Below, piece by piece: positions 25,136 to 34,924 of a DNA stretch of 49,591 nt. Numbering within the stretch: position 1 is the first letter of the stretch; each line of letters starts with the position of its first letter. The notes under the pieces are model-generated. The model was not told the origin of the DNA. It searched no databases and saw only the letters and a list, made by a program, of their open reading frames with translations. A program made the translations under genes and the position numbers. Origin of the DNA: an uncultured Clostridia bacterium (GTDB lineage: Bacteria > Bacillota > Clostridia > Oscillospirales > Acutalibacteraceae); NCBI GenBank assembly GCA_947632335.1, contig CANROX010000011.1, positions 1 to 49,591 of the forward strand, read 5' to 3'.

Positions 25136-25159
25136 GTTATGTTTCTTATAATGTTTCTA

Positions 25160-26362
25160 TTAGAAGAATTTATCGTGAATAGCAGAAACAGCTCTGTCTG
25201 CATCCTCAATATTAATAAGAACAGAGGTTTTAATTTCTGAAGTGGAAATCATCTGAATATTAACATTGTTGTTGTAAAGAGCCTCAAACATCTTTGTTGC
25301 AACACCGGCGTGGCTTTCCATACCGGCACCTACAATAGAAATCTTGGCAACATCTGTGTCCAGTATAGCCTCCTGGAAACCAAGGGCGTCCTTGTAATGG
25401 TTAAGAATATCAATGGATTCCTGACCCTTATCCTGAGCAACTGTAAAGGCAATATCCTTTGTACCCTTTGAACCTACTGACTGTAGAATAATGTCAACAT
25501 TTATGTCCTTTGCAGAGAGCTTTGAAAATACCTTGAAAGCAAAGCCCGGTTCGTTTGGAATACCCCTTATTGAAATTCTTGCAATGTCGCAGTCCTTAGC
25601 AACACCTGAGATAATCATTTTTTCCATTTTTGGTTTCTCCTTTACTATAGTACCTGGTTTATTAGTAAGGCTTGAAAGTACTTCAAGCTCAATTCCATAT
25701 TTTTTTGCCATTTCAACTGAACGGTTATTAAGCACCTGCGCACCAAGGGTCGCAAGCTCAAGCATTTCATCATATGATATTTCCTTGAGCTTAATCGCGT
25801 TTTTAACCTTTCGTGGGTCAGCTGTATAAACACCCTCAACATCTGTAAAAATCTGACATAGGTCAGCATTTAAAGCCGCTGCAATAGCAACAGCAGAAGT
25901 ATCACTTCCGCCTCTGCCCAGTGTGGTAATGTCCTCGTGTCGGTTAATGCCCTGGAAGCCTGCTACAACAACGATTTTGCGATTGTCAAGCTCCTGCCTG
26001 ATTCTCTCGCCGTCAACCTTTCTAATGCGTGCAGCTGTGTAGGAGGAAGTTGTAAGGAAACCGGCCTGCCAGCCAAGTAATGAAATTGCCGGGTAACCTA
26101 ACTTTTCGATAGCCATTGCAAGCAGTGAAATTGAAATCTGTTCACCGGAGGCAAGGAGCATATCTCTTTCTCTCTTATTAGCATTCGGATTAATTTCCAT
26201 CTGCTTTGCAATAAGGTCGTCGGTTGTGTCGCCCTGTGCAGATACCACAACTACAACATCATTGCCCTTTTTGTAAGTGTCAGTTACAATTTTAGCAACA
26301 TTAAACACTCTCTCGGCGTCAGCTACTGATGAGCCGCCGAACTTTTGAACTATAAGTGCCAT
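25160..26362 (-). CDS. lysC: Aspartate kinase
   Basis: Phosphorylates aspartate in the first step toward lysine, threonine, methionine and diaminopimelate. The 400-residue protein starts with VQKFGGSSV (nucleotide and aspartate site), has GRGGSDTSA near 150 and two C-terminal ACT domains (about 265-400) that usually bind inhibitory lysine or threonine. It lies 70 nt after hom in the same direction, so the two probably share a transcript. No lysine riboswitch or T-box was seen upstream. Confidence 0.95.
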   Translation of the reverse strand: MALIVQKFGGSSVADAERVFNVAKIVTDTYKKGNDVVVVVSAQGDTTDDLIAKQMEINPNANKRERDMLLASGEQISISLLAMAIEKLGYPAISLLGWQAGFLTTSSYTAARIRKVDGERIRQELDNRKIVVVAGFQGINRHEDITTLGRGGSDTSAVAIAAALNADLCQIFTDVEGVYTADPRKVKNAIKLKEISYDEMLELATLGAQVLNNRSVEMAKKYGIELEVLSSLTNKPGTIVKEKPKMEKMIISGVAKDCDIARISIRGIPNEPGFAFKVFSKLSAKDINVDIILQSVGSKGTKDIAFTVAQDKGQESIDILNHYKDALGFQEAILDTDVAKISIVGAGMESHAGVATKMFEALYNNNVNIQMISTSEIKTSVLINIEDADRAVSAIHDKFF

Positions 26363-26432
26363 TTCTTTAATCCCCTCTTGTCGCCTAAGCGATTTTTTTA
26401 GATTATAAAAACTTTTAAAATATTAAACTTAA

Positions 26433-27635
26433 TTAAAGGTTGCCAATACGGATAGCGGAAAGTACCTGTAAGGAATTAAGTTTCTCTTCAATTTCACCAA
26501 ACCTGTATTCCTTAGTAATCAGTACTGTTTTGTTATCCTCTGTCATAACCTTTGAATTTGGAAATGCCTTGAGGGCCTCTTCTCCGTTGCCTGCAACCTT
26601 TATGTACATTGCAGTTACACTATCTTTATATGAAGCAATATCCTTGCTGTTACCCTCTGTCCAGAAAATTCTCTTTCTTGCTTTCAGGTGCTTTGCACAG
26701 TCAACAACATCAGCAACAACAGCAGAGGCTGTTGGGAGCTTGCCTGCACCCTTGCCGTAAAACACTACATCTCCTGTGCAGTCGCCCTTTACCATAATTC
26801 CGTTGAACACATCGTTAATACCTGCAAGTATACAGTCTTTTGAAAGGAGCATTGGACAAACCTTAATATCCAGCTTACCCTCTTTATCCCTTTTTACATC
26901 GCCGATTAGTTTAATCACATAGCCAAGCTTACTTGCAAACTTAACATCTTCAAGACTAACCTTGGTAATGCCCTCTGTGTATACACTTTCGGGATAAACA
27001 TGCTTGCCAAAGGCAAGTGAAGCAAGAATACAAATTTTACGGCAGGCGTCGTGACCCTCAATATCGGCCTCTGGATTTCTCTCGGCATATCCTAAATCCT
27101 GGGCAAGTTTAAGGGCGTCTGCAAAGTCCATATTGTCGTTAATCATTTTGCCGAATATAAAGTTGGTTGTACCGTTGAGGATACCTGCAATCTCGTCAAC
27201 CTCGTTTGCAACAAGGCACTGTGAGAGGGGGCGGATAATTGGGATACCGCCGCCTACAGAAGCCTCAAAAAGGAAGTTTGCGTTGTTTTCCTTAGCTACT
27301 TCGAGAAGCTCTCTGCCATGTTTTGCAACAAGCTCCTTATTTGATGTTACAACACTTTTACCTGCCATAAGACATCTCTTTACAAAGTCATAGGCAGGAT
27401 TTGTTCCGCCCATAACTTCTACAACTACTCTGACTTCAATATCGTTTATAATGTCTTCAAAGTTTTTTGTAAATCTATCAGCCAAAGGGCTGTCAGGAAA
27501 ATCTCTCAAATCAAGAATATGCTTTATATACAGTTCTTCGCCTACAGCTGAAAAGAGCTTGTGTTTATGAGTAGTCAGAATTTCTGCTACCCCTGAGCCT
27601 ACTGTACCGTGGCCCATAATTGCTACTGAAATCAT
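26433..27635 (-). CDS. hom: Homoserine dehydrogenase
   Basis: Reduces aspartate semialdehyde to homoserine, the branch toward threonine and methionine. The 400-residue protein has an NAD(P) motif GHGTVGSG (8-15), the family signature around GILNGTTNFI (about 170-180), the catalytic-domain segment AERNPEADIEGHDACRK (about 195) and a C-terminal ACT domain (about 330-400). GAGAGGT precedes the ATG. It lies 40 nt downstream of the PBP1A stop codon, so transcription may come from the PBP1A promoter. thrB and thrC are not in the window. Confidence 0.95.
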   Translation of the reverse strand: MISVAIMGHGTVGSGVAEILTTHKHKLFSAVGEELYIKHILDLRDFPDSPLADRFTKNFEDIINDIEVRVVVEVMGGTNPAYDFVKRCLMAGKSVVTSNKELVAKHGRELLEVAKENNANFLFEASVGGGIPIIRPLSQCLVANEVDEIAGILNGTTNFIFGKMINDNMDFADALKLAQDLGYAERNPEADIEGHDACRKICILASLAFGKHVYPESVYTEGITKVSLEDVKFASKLGYVIKLIGDVKRDKEGKLDIKVCPMLLSKDCILAGINDVFNGIMVKGDCTGDVVFYGKGAGKLPTASAVVADVVDCAKHLKARKRIFWTEGNSKDIASYKDSVTAMYIKVAGNGEEALKAFPNSKVMTEDNKTVLITKEYRFGEIEEKLNSLQVLSAIRIGNL

Positions 27636-27675
27636 TTTAGTTACCTCTCTTATCCTTATTCTTTTTCTTCCTTAA

Positions 27676-30084
27676 TTACTGGGCTGCCTCTGTTGTGGGG
27701 GCGGCATGAGTTTCGGGAGCAGCCTCTGTTTCAGGTTCTGCCCGTGTTTCCGGAGCGGCCTCTGTTTTTGCCTCTTCCGTTTCCTTAGGGGGCTTGGTTT
27801 CTTCTGCAGACTGGTTTTCGCCTCCGCCTGCGGCGGCAGTGGTATCCTGTTGATTATCGTAATCATTATTATAATTATTGTTGTGATCATAGTCGCCGTA
27901 ACTATTTTGGTTATTATATGTGTCGTCGTTATTGTCGTAGACTGTACCGCTGTGGTCGCCGTAGCAGTAATCGGGTTTTTTATCCTTAAAATAATATCCC
28001 GTTCTTGTGTTGTAGCAGTAGGAGGACGCAAGCAAACCGGAGTTTACACAGTAAGAAATTTCCTCCATATCGGCAGGGAAGTTATATTCCTTGTGTTTCT
28101 TGCCGCTTAAATATTTTTTCATTACAAGCTGAAAATTCTTGGCGGCAATAGAAGTATCAGGGTTAGTTGCCGGGTTGTCAAAGCCTGTCCATACGGCAAG
28201 GGTTGCATATGGGGAACATCCGCAGAACCAACTGTCCTTGTCGTCGTTGGTTGTACCGGTTTTACCTATAATGTCCCAACCGTCTATTCTTGCATTCCAT
28301 GCCGGTGTGTTGTGGGAGGTGGTAACATTAAAGTGCAGTTCCCTGTTCATAATAGCTGCTGTTTCCACGGAATAAGCCTGTTTAGGAATTTTATCCCTTT
28401 TATCAATTATAATTTTGCCGTCGTTATCGGTTACATAGTAGTAGGTATATGGTTCATAGTACTGACCGCCGTTGCCAAGATATTCATAGGCGGCAGCCAT
28501 TTCTCTGGCTGTAACACCGCCTGTCATACCGCCGATTGACAGAGCACCTACCTCTTGACCGTCCTTTTCATCAAGGTGTTCAAATCCCATAAGCTGTGTT
28601 ACCTGCTTATAGGCGGCCTGAGGCGTAATTTGGTCCATAACCTGTGCAGCTGTGGCATTTGAGGAAATTTCAATGGCGTCCGGCAGGGACATAGAACCCT
28701 TATAGCTTAAATACCAGTTGGTAGGTCCTTTAACAGGTGAACCGTCCGCACCAACCTGATAGTTGTCAAGAGGTTCGTCCTTAACAAGAGAACCATAGGT
28801 GAGAAGATTGTGTTCAATGGCATAGGGATAAACAACAACCGGCTTTATTGAAGAACCAGGCTGTAAGGCTGATTGGGTTGCCCTATCAAGGAGCAGGTTG
28901 CTCTCTTTCTTTTCAGAAGAACCTGTTGTTGCAATAACCCTTCCGTCGTAGTCCATAAGAGTCATGGCAGTTTGAAGTCCGTTAATTCCGTTGGAATTAA
29001 CATTCATACCAACTTCCTCGATATACTTCTGCATTTTTGTGTCCATGGCACTGTATATTTTAAGGCCGTGGGTATAAATCATTCTTGACGCCGCATCTTC
29101 GGAAATATCGTATTCCTCTGCAAGGTCCCTTTTGAGGTCGTAGTAAAGCTCGTCCATGTACCAGTTCTGAACAGTAACCTCGTTCTCTTCTTTCTTCTGA
29201 TTATATCCCTTAAACTTCATTTTGTCAGACTCTTTAAGGGCCTTTTCATATTCTGTTTTATCAATTTTACCCTGGTCGTACATCTCCTTGATAACAATTT
29301 CTCTTCTTTTTTTGTTGTTATCAGGGTAAATAAGGGGATTCCACTTACTTGGGTTCTGTGTAATGCCTGCAATAGCAGCACATTCTGCTACAGAACAGTC
29401 CTGAATATTTTTACCAAAGTAAAGCTGGGCAGCGGACTGACAGCCTTGACAGTTGTTACCGAAGTTTACAACATTAAGGTATGCCTCAAGGATTTCGTCC
29501 TTTGTGTATTCCTTTTCAACATTTAGGGCTCTGAAAATTTCTCTGAGCTTACGGTTAAGGGATACTTCGTTATCGTCGGTAATGTTTTTAATAAGCTGTT
29601 GTGTTATGGTGGAACCACCGTAGCTGCTGCTTCCCGATGAAAGGGAGAGCAGGGCGCCTGCTGTTCTCTGCCAGTCAACACCGCTGTGCTCATAGAAACG
29701 CTTGTCCTCAATGGCAACCATGGCGTCTTTCATCTGTTGGGGAATATCCTTAAAGTCAACCCAAACTCTGTTTTCTGTGTCGTACAGAGCTTGATATTCT
29801 TTAAAGTCCTGGGTCTTTTCGTCCTGGACATAAATATGACTGGTAAGGTTAAGGCTTGCAGCGTAAAGGTCAATACCGGTAGGCTCCGTTGCAATTCCAA
29901 AGATGTAGATACCCAGGCTTATTGCTACGGCAACGCCTGCAAATACAAACACCATAAGTACGGTGAAAACCGCTTTCCAGACACCGGAGAAAATACCCTT
30001 TGCCGCTCCTTTTTTATCAATTTCGATTTCGCTGTTACCAGTTTTTTTACCGTTGGAATACTTGCTGATATCAGTTTCTTTCAA
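27676..30084 (-). CDS. Class A penicillin-binding protein (PBP1A family), TTG start
   Basis: A bifunctional peptidoglycan synthase of 802 residues: a cytoplasmic N-terminus, one membrane helix (about residues 37-65), a GT51 glycosyltransferase domain (EDKRFYEH near 125, GGSTITQQLIKN near 157) and a transpeptidase domain with SSIK (nucleophile near 430), SSN and KTGTTND (near 610). The last 110 residues are a Tyr/Asn/Asp-rich stretch followed by a Pro/Glu/Ala/Thr tail. Start is TTG 30084, with AGGAGG (30093-30098) 8 nt upstream; the GTG at 30093 lies within the ribosome binding site. hom follows after 40 nt. Confidence 0.95.
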   Translation of the reverse strand: MKETDISKYSNGKKTGNSEIEIDKKGAAKGIFSGVWKAVFTVLMVFVFAGVAVAISLGIYIFGIATEPTGIDLYAASLNLTSHIYVQDEKTQDFKEYQALYDTENRVWVDFKDIPQQMKDAMVAIEDKRFYEHSGVDWQRTAGALLSLSSGSSSYGGSTITQQLIKNITDDNEVSLNRKLREIFRALNVEKEYTKDEILEAYLNVVNFGNNCQGCQSAAQLYFGKNIQDCSVAECAAIAGITQNPSKWNPLIYPDNNKKRREIVIKEMYDQGKIDKTEYEKALKESDKMKFKGYNQKKEENEVTVQNWYMDELYYDLKRDLAEEYDISEDAASRMIYTHGLKIYSAMDTKMQKYIEEVGMNVNSNGINGLQTAMTLMDYDGRVIATTGSSEKKESNLLLDRATQSALQPGSSIKPVVVYPYAIEHNLLTYGSLVKDEPLDNYQVGADGSPVKGPTNWYLSYKGSMSLPDAIEISSNATAAQVMDQITPQAAYKQVTQLMGFEHLDEKDGQEVGALSIGGMTGGVTAREMAAAYEYLGNGGQYYEPYTYYYVTDNDGKIIIDKRDKIPKQAYSVETAAIMNRELHFNVTTSHNTPAWNARIDGWDIIGKTGTTNDDKDSWFCGCSPYATLAVWTGFDNPATNPDTSIAAKNFQLVMKKYLSGKKHKEYNFPADMEEISYCVNSGLLASSYCYNTRTGYYFKDKKPDYCYGDHSGTVYDNNDDTYNNQNSYGDYDHNNNYNNDYDNQQDTTAAAGGGENQSAEETKPPKETEEAKTEAAPETRAEPETEAAPETHAAPTTEAAQ

Positions 30085-30387
30085 AACGACCACCTCCTGT
30101 GTTAAGTGGACTGAGTATTTTGTTTTTTACATATGAAACCGTATAATGTTTCACATTGTTTTACAGACATATTATGTGTAATTTTCCTTTTCAATATATA
30201 TGTAAAACATAGCTGAAGATATTGTATCATAAAATCCATTAAAAATAAACCTATTTTTTACATTTTCGGCATATGTGCAAAAATTCTCTGTATAGAAGTG
30301 AATATTAGTGTAATTTTGTGAAAAAATAATTCTGTATAAGAATATATACTGGGCAAAAAATTTTATATGTAGAAAGGGAGATATTTC
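30085..30387. other. Divergent non-coding region between the PBP1A and BofC-C-like genes
   Basis: AT-rich spacer. It contains an inverted repeat with arms TGAAAC (30134-30139) and GTTTCA (30148-30153), 8-bp spacer, about 40-60 bp upstream of the PBP1A start. No convincing consensus promoter was found for either gene. A 74-codon minus-strand frame at 30172-30396 has no ribosome binding site. Confidence 0.5.
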
Positions 30388-30702
30388 TTGAAACAATATG
30401 TATGCTTTATTTTAACAGCCCTGGTACTGCTTGGAACGGTATTTTTATCATCAAATTTTGAAACAAAGGCAGACCTTCTTATGGCAACCCAAAAGGAAAC
30501 TAAGGTAAAGGAAGAAAGGTATATACTGAAAACGGAAAAGGGTCATTTGGCAGTTTTTAAAGCAGGGGAGAACACCCCTTTTCTCATAACGGAAACAATG
30601 TGTGATACCTTGCCAAAGGAGGACCAGAAAAATCTTAGCAGGGGCATAGAGATAACAGGGGACACTGCTCTTAGAAGGTCTTTGGAGGATTATTGCAGTT
30701 AA
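30388..30702 (+). CDS. BofC C-terminal-domain-like exported or anchored protein, TTG start
   Basis: A 104-residue protein with an N-terminal hydrophobic segment (about residues 5-21) and a C-terminal domain reading YILKTEKGHLAVFK...TPFLITE...LPKEDQ...GIEI, the pattern of the BofC C-terminal domain. Bacillus BofC inhibits the SpoIVB protease and delays SigK activation; here only the C-terminal domain is present, so a sporulation checkpoint role is a guess from family. Start TTG 30388 has AGAAAGGGAG 7 nt upstream. It is monocistronic, just before the fab cluster. Confidence 0.65.
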   Translation: MKQYVCFILTALVLLGTVFLSSNFETKADLLMATQKETKVKEERYILKTEKGHLAVFKAGENTPFLITETMCDTLPKEDQKNLSRGIEITGDTALRRSLEDYCS

Positions 30703-30855
30703 TGAATAAAATCTGTCCTCTACAGGTGAAGTTATTGGATAAAACATAAAGATAATCAACATAGTAATTATGATGTGATTATTATATTACAGAAAAAAAC
30801 ATTATAAAACAATTTATAAATAAATCATTTTCTCCTAATAAATACCACACTTTCA
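30703..30855. other. Spacer before the fab promoter
   Basis: AT-rich, without a supported gene or clear terminator hairpin. No FapR- or FabT-type palindrome was recognised. Confidence 0.4.
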
Positions 30856-30884
30856 TTGACATTATTATGGAAATATAGTACAAT
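30856..30884 (+). promoter_or_regulatory. Promoter of the fab/acc cluster
   Basis: TTGACA (30856-30861), 17-bp spacer, TACAAT (30879-30884). A leader of about 95 nt precedes fabK. Confidence 0.8.
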
Positions 30885-30986
30885 TAAGAGGATTGAGATG
30901 TTAAATTATACTGGGTGTAAATAATTCTTTCTATTGTGGAAAATCACCGTGAAACAGAATTGCAATAGATATTAGGAGGTATAGAA

Positions 30987-31937
30987 ATGATTAGTACAGT
31001 AATTGACAAGGAGCTGAACCTTGAATTCCCCATTTTTCAAGGCGGTATGGCTTGGGTAGCAGACGCCTATTTGGCGTCAGGCGTCAGCAACGCAGGGGGA
31101 CTTGGTCTTATTGCTGCTATGAATTCAAACGGAGAACAGCTCCGTGCAGAAATTAGAAAGTGCAAGGAACTTACGGACAAGCCTTTTGGTGTTAATGTTA
31201 TGCTTGCATCTCCCTTTGCCGATGAGGCGGCTCAGGTTGTTGCAGAAGAGGGAGTAAAGGTTGTAACTACAGGTGCCGGAACTCCTACAAAATATATGCC
31301 GATGTGGACAGAGGCAGGTATCAAGGTTATTCCTGTTGTGGCATCTGTTGCCCTTGCCAGAATGGTTGAAAAGCGTGGTGCCTATGCAGTTATTGCAGAG
31401 GGCGGTGAAAGCGGAGGCCATGTTGGTGATTTAACAACAATGGCACTTGTACCACAGGTTGTTGACGCAGTTAATATTCCTGTTATTGCGGCAGGTGGTA
31501 TTGCAGACGGCAGACAGATTGCCGCAGCCTTTATGCTTGGCGCAAAGGGCGTACAGGTAGGTACAAGATTTCTTGTTGCCAAGGAATGCACAATAGCCCA
31601 GGAATACAAGGATAGGATTATTAAGGCTAAGGACCTGGATACAGTTGTAACAGGCAAAAGACTTGGTCATCCTGTAAGAGGAATACGCAACGCCTTTACA
31701 AAAATATATCAGGAATGTGAATTTGACAGGTCAAAATGCGATGACGAAACCCTTGAAAATATGGGTGCAGGCAAGCTGAGAATGGCGGCTCGTGAGGGAG
31801 ATGTAAAGAACGGCACAGTCCTTGCAGGTCAAGTTGCCGCTATGGTTAAAAAGGAACAGCCTGCAAGAGAAATAATTGAGGAAATGTTTGCTCAGGCAGA
31901 GGAAACATTAAAGGGTGCTGCAAAATGGGTAAAATAG
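30987..31937 (+). CDS. fabK: Enoyl-ACP reductase II FabK (FMN-dependent)
   Basis: Catalyses the last reduction in each fatty acid elongation cycle using NAD(P)H and FMN; it is the triclosan-insensitive alternative to FabI. The 316-residue TIM barrel has the N-terminal PIFQGGMAWVA, the flavin site GGESGGHVG (about 138-146) and AAGGIADGRQ plus KGVQVGTRF (about 170-200), all typical of FabK and its nitronate monooxygenase relatives; cluster position settles the identity. TAGGAGGT precedes the ATG. It overlaps fabD by 13 nt. Confidence 0.95.
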   Translation: MISTVIDKELNLEFPIFQGGMAWVADAYLASGVSNAGGLGLIAAMNSNGEQLRAEIRKCKELTDKPFGVNVMLASPFADEAAQVVAEEGVKVVTTGAGTPTKYMPMWTEAGIKVIPVVASVALARMVEKRGAYAVIAEGGESGGHVGDLTTMALVPQVVDAVNIPVIAAGGIADGRQIAAAFMLGAKGVQVGTRFLVAKECTIAQEYKDRIIKAKDLDTVVTGKRLGHPVRGIRNAFTKIYQECEFDRSKCDDETLENMGAGKLRMAAREGDVKNGTVLAGQVAAMVKKEQPAREIIEEMFAQAEETLKGAAKWVK

Positions 31938-32836
31938 CATTAGTGTTTTCCGGCCAGGGGGCGCAGTACCCCGGTATGGGTAAGGATTTATATGAAAATT
32001 CTTCTGCTGCCAAGGCGGTTTACGATATGGCAGACTCTATCAGAAAGGGTACAAGCTCACAGTGCTTTGAGGGCACAGCGGAAGAACTTTCTGTTACTGT
32101 TAACACACAGCCAACAGTATTCACTGCTGATTTGGCTGCAGCAGAGGCGGTAAAGGAAAAGGGAATACATATTGATTACCTTGCCGGTTTTTCCCTTGGT
32201 GAAATTGCCGCCCTTGGTTTTGGCGGTATGATGAGCTATGAAGATGCCTTTAAACTTGTTTGCAAGAGGGCAGAGCTTATGGACAATGCCGCCAAGTCAA
32301 CACCGGGCGCTATGGTGGCGGTTATGAAACTTCCCCCGGAAAAAGTTCAGGAGATTTGTGACGGAATTGATGAATGTTGGCCTGTTAATTACAATTCACC
32401 TGCACAGGTAGTTGTGGCAACTAATAAGGATAATGTTGACCTTTTAATTCAAAAGGTCAAAGAGGCAAAGGGCAGAGCAGTGGCTCTCCCTGTAAGCGGC
32501 GCCTTCCATTCTCCCTATATGGAGGATGCGGCACAGGGACTTAGTGAGTATTTAAAGGGTGTAGAGCTTAATGCACCTAAAATCCCCATTTATGCAAACT
32601 ATACAGCACTTCCCTATGAGGGAGATTACAAGTCGCTGATAGTAAATCAGTGTAAAAATCCTGTAAGGTGGCAGGTAACTGTAGAAAATTTGATTGCACA
32701 GGGCGTTGACACATTTATTGAAGTAGGCGTCGGAAAAACTCTGACGGGTCTTATTAAGAAAATTAATAAAGATGTTACGGCAATCAAGGTTGAAAATACA
32801 GAAGATTTAGAGGCACTTAGTGCAATAAAGGAGTAA
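31925..32836 (+). CDS. fabD: Malonyl-CoA:ACP transacylase FabD
   Basis: Moves malonyl groups from CoA to the acyl carrier protein. The 303-residue protein has GQGAQ (10-14), nucleophile Ser in GFSLGE (about 91) and the catalytic His in GAFHSPYM (about 199). The ATG lies inside the end of fabK, with no strong separate ribosome binding site, which implies translational coupling. It is followed after 4 nt by fabG. Confidence 0.95.
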   Translation: MGKIALVFSGQGAQYPGMGKDLYENSSAAKAVYDMADSIRKGTSSQCFEGTAEELSVTVNTQPTVFTADLAAAEAVKEKGIHIDYLAGFSLGEIAALGFGGMMSYEDAFKLVCKRAELMDNAAKSTPGAMVAVMKLPPEKVQEICDGIDECWPVNYNSPAQVVVATNKDNVDLLIQKVKEAKGRAVALPVSGAFHSPYMEDAAQGLSEYLKGVELNAPKIPIYANYTALPYEGDYKSLIVNQCKNPVRWQVTVENLIAQGVDTFIEVGVGKTLTGLIKKINKDVTAIKVENTEDLEALSAIKE

Positions 32837-32840
32837 TAAT

Positions 32841-33584
32841 ATGAAATTAGAAGGTAAGGTAGCCCTTGTTACAGGAGGTTCAAGAGGTATCGGATTTGCA
32901 ACCTGCAAAAAGCTTGCATCTGAAGGCGCAGTAATTATAATTACAGATATTTGTGACGAGGAAAAGGCGGCTCCTGCTATTAAGGAACTTCAGGATATGG
33001 GGGCAACAGCAAAGTTTTATAGGAGCGATGTTTCCGATATGGCCTCTGTTACGGAAACTGTTGAGGCTATTATTCAGGAATTTGGCGGTATTGATATTCT
33101 TGTAAACAACGCAGGTATTACAAGGGATATGCTGGTGCTTAAAATGGAGGACAGTGACTTTAGCTCTGTTATCGACATTAACCTAAAGGGTACCTACAAT
33201 ATGATTAAGGCTACATATAAGCAGTTTATGAAGAGAAGAAGCGGCAGGATTATTTCCCTTGCCTCTGTTGTGGGACTGACGGGCAACGCCGGTCAGGCAA
33301 ACTACTCTGCCTCTAAGGCAGGTATTATCGGTCTTACAAAATCAGTTGCCAAGGAGCTTGGCGCAAGGGGCGTAACAGTTAATGCTGTTGCTCCCGGCTA
33401 TATTGCAACAGAAATGACAGAGGTGCTTTCCGACAAGGTGAAGAAGAGCATTGACGCAACTATTCCAATGAAGAGAAGAGGTACACCGGAAGATGTAGCC
33501 AATGTAATATGTTTTCTTGCCTCTGATGACGCGTCCTATGTTACCGGTGAGGTAATCAGGATTGACGGCGGTCTTGCAATGTAA
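32841..33584 (+). CDS. fabG: 3-oxoacyl-ACP reductase FabG
   Basis: NADPH-dependent reduction of 3-ketoacyl-ACP. The 247-residue SDR has TGGSRGIG (11-18), NNAG (about 90), the catalytic Asn in NLKG (about 114), Ser in LASVVG (about 142) and Y-S-A-S-K (about 155-159). The full tetrad and the cluster position support the standard elongation-cycle role, in contrast to the divergent SDR at 4806. AAAGGAG lies upstream of the ATG. A 96-nt gap with a hairpin separates it from fabF. Confidence 0.96.
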   Translation: MKLEGKVALVTGGSRGIGFATCKKLASEGAVIIITDICDEEKAAPAIKELQDMGATAKFYRSDVSDMASVTETVEAIIQEFGGIDILVNNAGITRDMLVLKMEDSDFSSVIDINLKGTYNMIKATYKQFMKRRSGRIISLASVVGLTGNAGQANYSASKAGIIGLTKSVAKELGARGVTVNAVAPGYIATEMTEVLSDKVKKSIDATIPMKRRGTPEDVANVICFLASDDASYVTGEVIRIDGGLAM

Positions 33585-33620
33585 TTTTCCTTTTAAACAG
33601 GAAGTGAATTAAATAAAAAA

Positions 33621-33663
33621 TCGGGTGCTTTGCGTACATACATAAAACCTTTGATGCACCTGA
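33621..33663 (+). other. Intercistronic hairpin before fabF
   Basis: Arms TCGGGTGC (33621-33628) and GCACCTGA (33656-33663), with one G-T pair, between the fabG stop and the fabF ribosome binding site. No T-run follows, so mRNA processing or stability is likelier than termination. Confidence 0.45.
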
Positions 33664-33680
33664 TAGAAAGGTACAGTGTT

Positions 33681-34922
33681 ATGAGAAGAGTAGTAGTGAC
33701 AGGTATCGGTGCAGTCACACCCTGCGGTAACGATATGAACACAACATGGGATAACCTTATTAATGGCGTAAGCGGTATTGACCTTATCCCGGAGGAAAGG
33801 TTCAGTACAGAAAATCTAAAGGTTAAGGTCGCCGGACTTGTTAAGAATTTTGACGCAACTAAGTATTTTGAAAAGAAAGAAATCAGAAAAAATGACCTCT
33901 ACACACAGTTTGCAGTTGCTGCGGCAACTGAGGCTGTTGAGGACAGCGGTATTTTGGGAAATATTGAAGAAGAAAAATTTGGCGTATATGTTGGTTCGGG
34001 CATTGGCGGTTTAGAGTCTTTTTATACCAACTCCATTAATATGGAGAAGTTTGGCTCGAAGAAAGTCAGTCCTTTCTTTATTCCAATGATGATTTCCAAT
34101 ATGGCATCCGGAACAATAGCCATTAAATTTAAGGCAAAAGGCCCATGCGTTCCTATTGTAACTGCCTGTGCAACCGGTGCAAATGCGGTAGGAGAGGCAT
34201 TCCATGCCATTAAAAACGGTTACTGTGACGCAATTATTTCCGGCGGAGCAGAGGCGGCTGTTTCCCCTCTGTCGGTGGCAGGTTTCCAGAATATTAAGGC
34301 TCTCACCACAACTGACGACCCTAAAAAAGCCTCTATTCCTTTTGACAAGAACAGAAGCGGTTTCGTAATGGGCGAGGGCGGAGCCTGTATGATACTTGAA
34401 GAATATGAACACGCAAAGGCTCGCGGTGCTAAAATTTATGCAGAGATTGCAGGCTACGGCAACACTTGTGATGCAAATCATATTACTGCGCCGGACTCAA
34501 CGGCTGTTGTTCCTGCAAACGCTATTAAAATTGCTATGAAAGAGGCGAATGTTACAGGTGAGGAGGATTGGTACTGGAATGCTCACGGTACATCAACCCA
34601 TCTTAACGATTTAACAGAAACAAAGGCAATTAAAATAGCCCTTGGTGACAATGCTTATAATGTAAATATTTCATCAACAAAGTCGATGACCGGACACCTC
34701 TTTGGGGCAACCGGCGCATTAGAGGCTATAGTATGCGCCCTTACCCTGAAAAACGGCATTATCCCTCCAACAATCGGATATACGGAAAAGGACGAGGAAT
34801 GTGACCTTAACTACACGCCAAACAAGGCTGTTAAGAGAGATGTTACAGTTGCCGCTTCAACAAATCTTGGCTTTGGCGGTCACAACGCTTGCCTTATCTT
34901 CAAGAAATTTATGGAGGATTAA
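33681..34922 (+). CDS. fabF: 3-oxoacyl-ACP synthase II FabF
   Basis: Condensing enzyme that elongates acyl-ACP with malonyl-ACP. The 413-residue thiolase-fold protein has Cys163 in TACATGAN, His302 in [10 protein letters not shown] and His339 in GHLFGA, the full Cys-His-His triad, with SSTKSMTG between. Start at ATG 33681 follows GAAAGG and begins [14 protein letters not shown], the normal N-terminus; an upstream in-frame extension to 33630 adds unrelated residues. Confidence 0.97.
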   Translation: MRRVVVTGIGAVTPCGNDMNTTWDNLINGVSGIDLIPEERFSTENLKVKVAGLVKNFDATKYFEKKEIRKNDLYTQFAVAAATEAVEDSGILGNIEEEKFGVYVGSGIGGLESFYTNSINMEKFGSKKVSPFFIPMMISNMASGTIAIKFKAKGPCVPIVTACATGANAVGEAFHAIKNGYCDAIISGGAEAAVSPLSVAGFQNIKALTTTDDPKKASIPFDKNRSGFVMGEGGACMILEEYEHAKARGAKIYAEIAGYGNTCDANHITAPDSTAVVPANAIKIAMKEANVTGEEDWYWNAHGTSTHLNDLTETKAIKIALGDNAYNVNISSTKSMTGHLFGATGALEAIVCALTLKNGIIPPTIGYTEKDEECDLNYTPNKAVKRDVTVAASTNLGFGGHNACLIFKKFMED

Positions 34923-34924
34923 TA

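Noticed and set aside
30987-31937. Nitronate monooxygenase as the function of the fabK gene
   Set aside because: The families share a fold, but the position at the head of fabD-fabG-fabF and the motif set favour enoyl-ACP reductase II.
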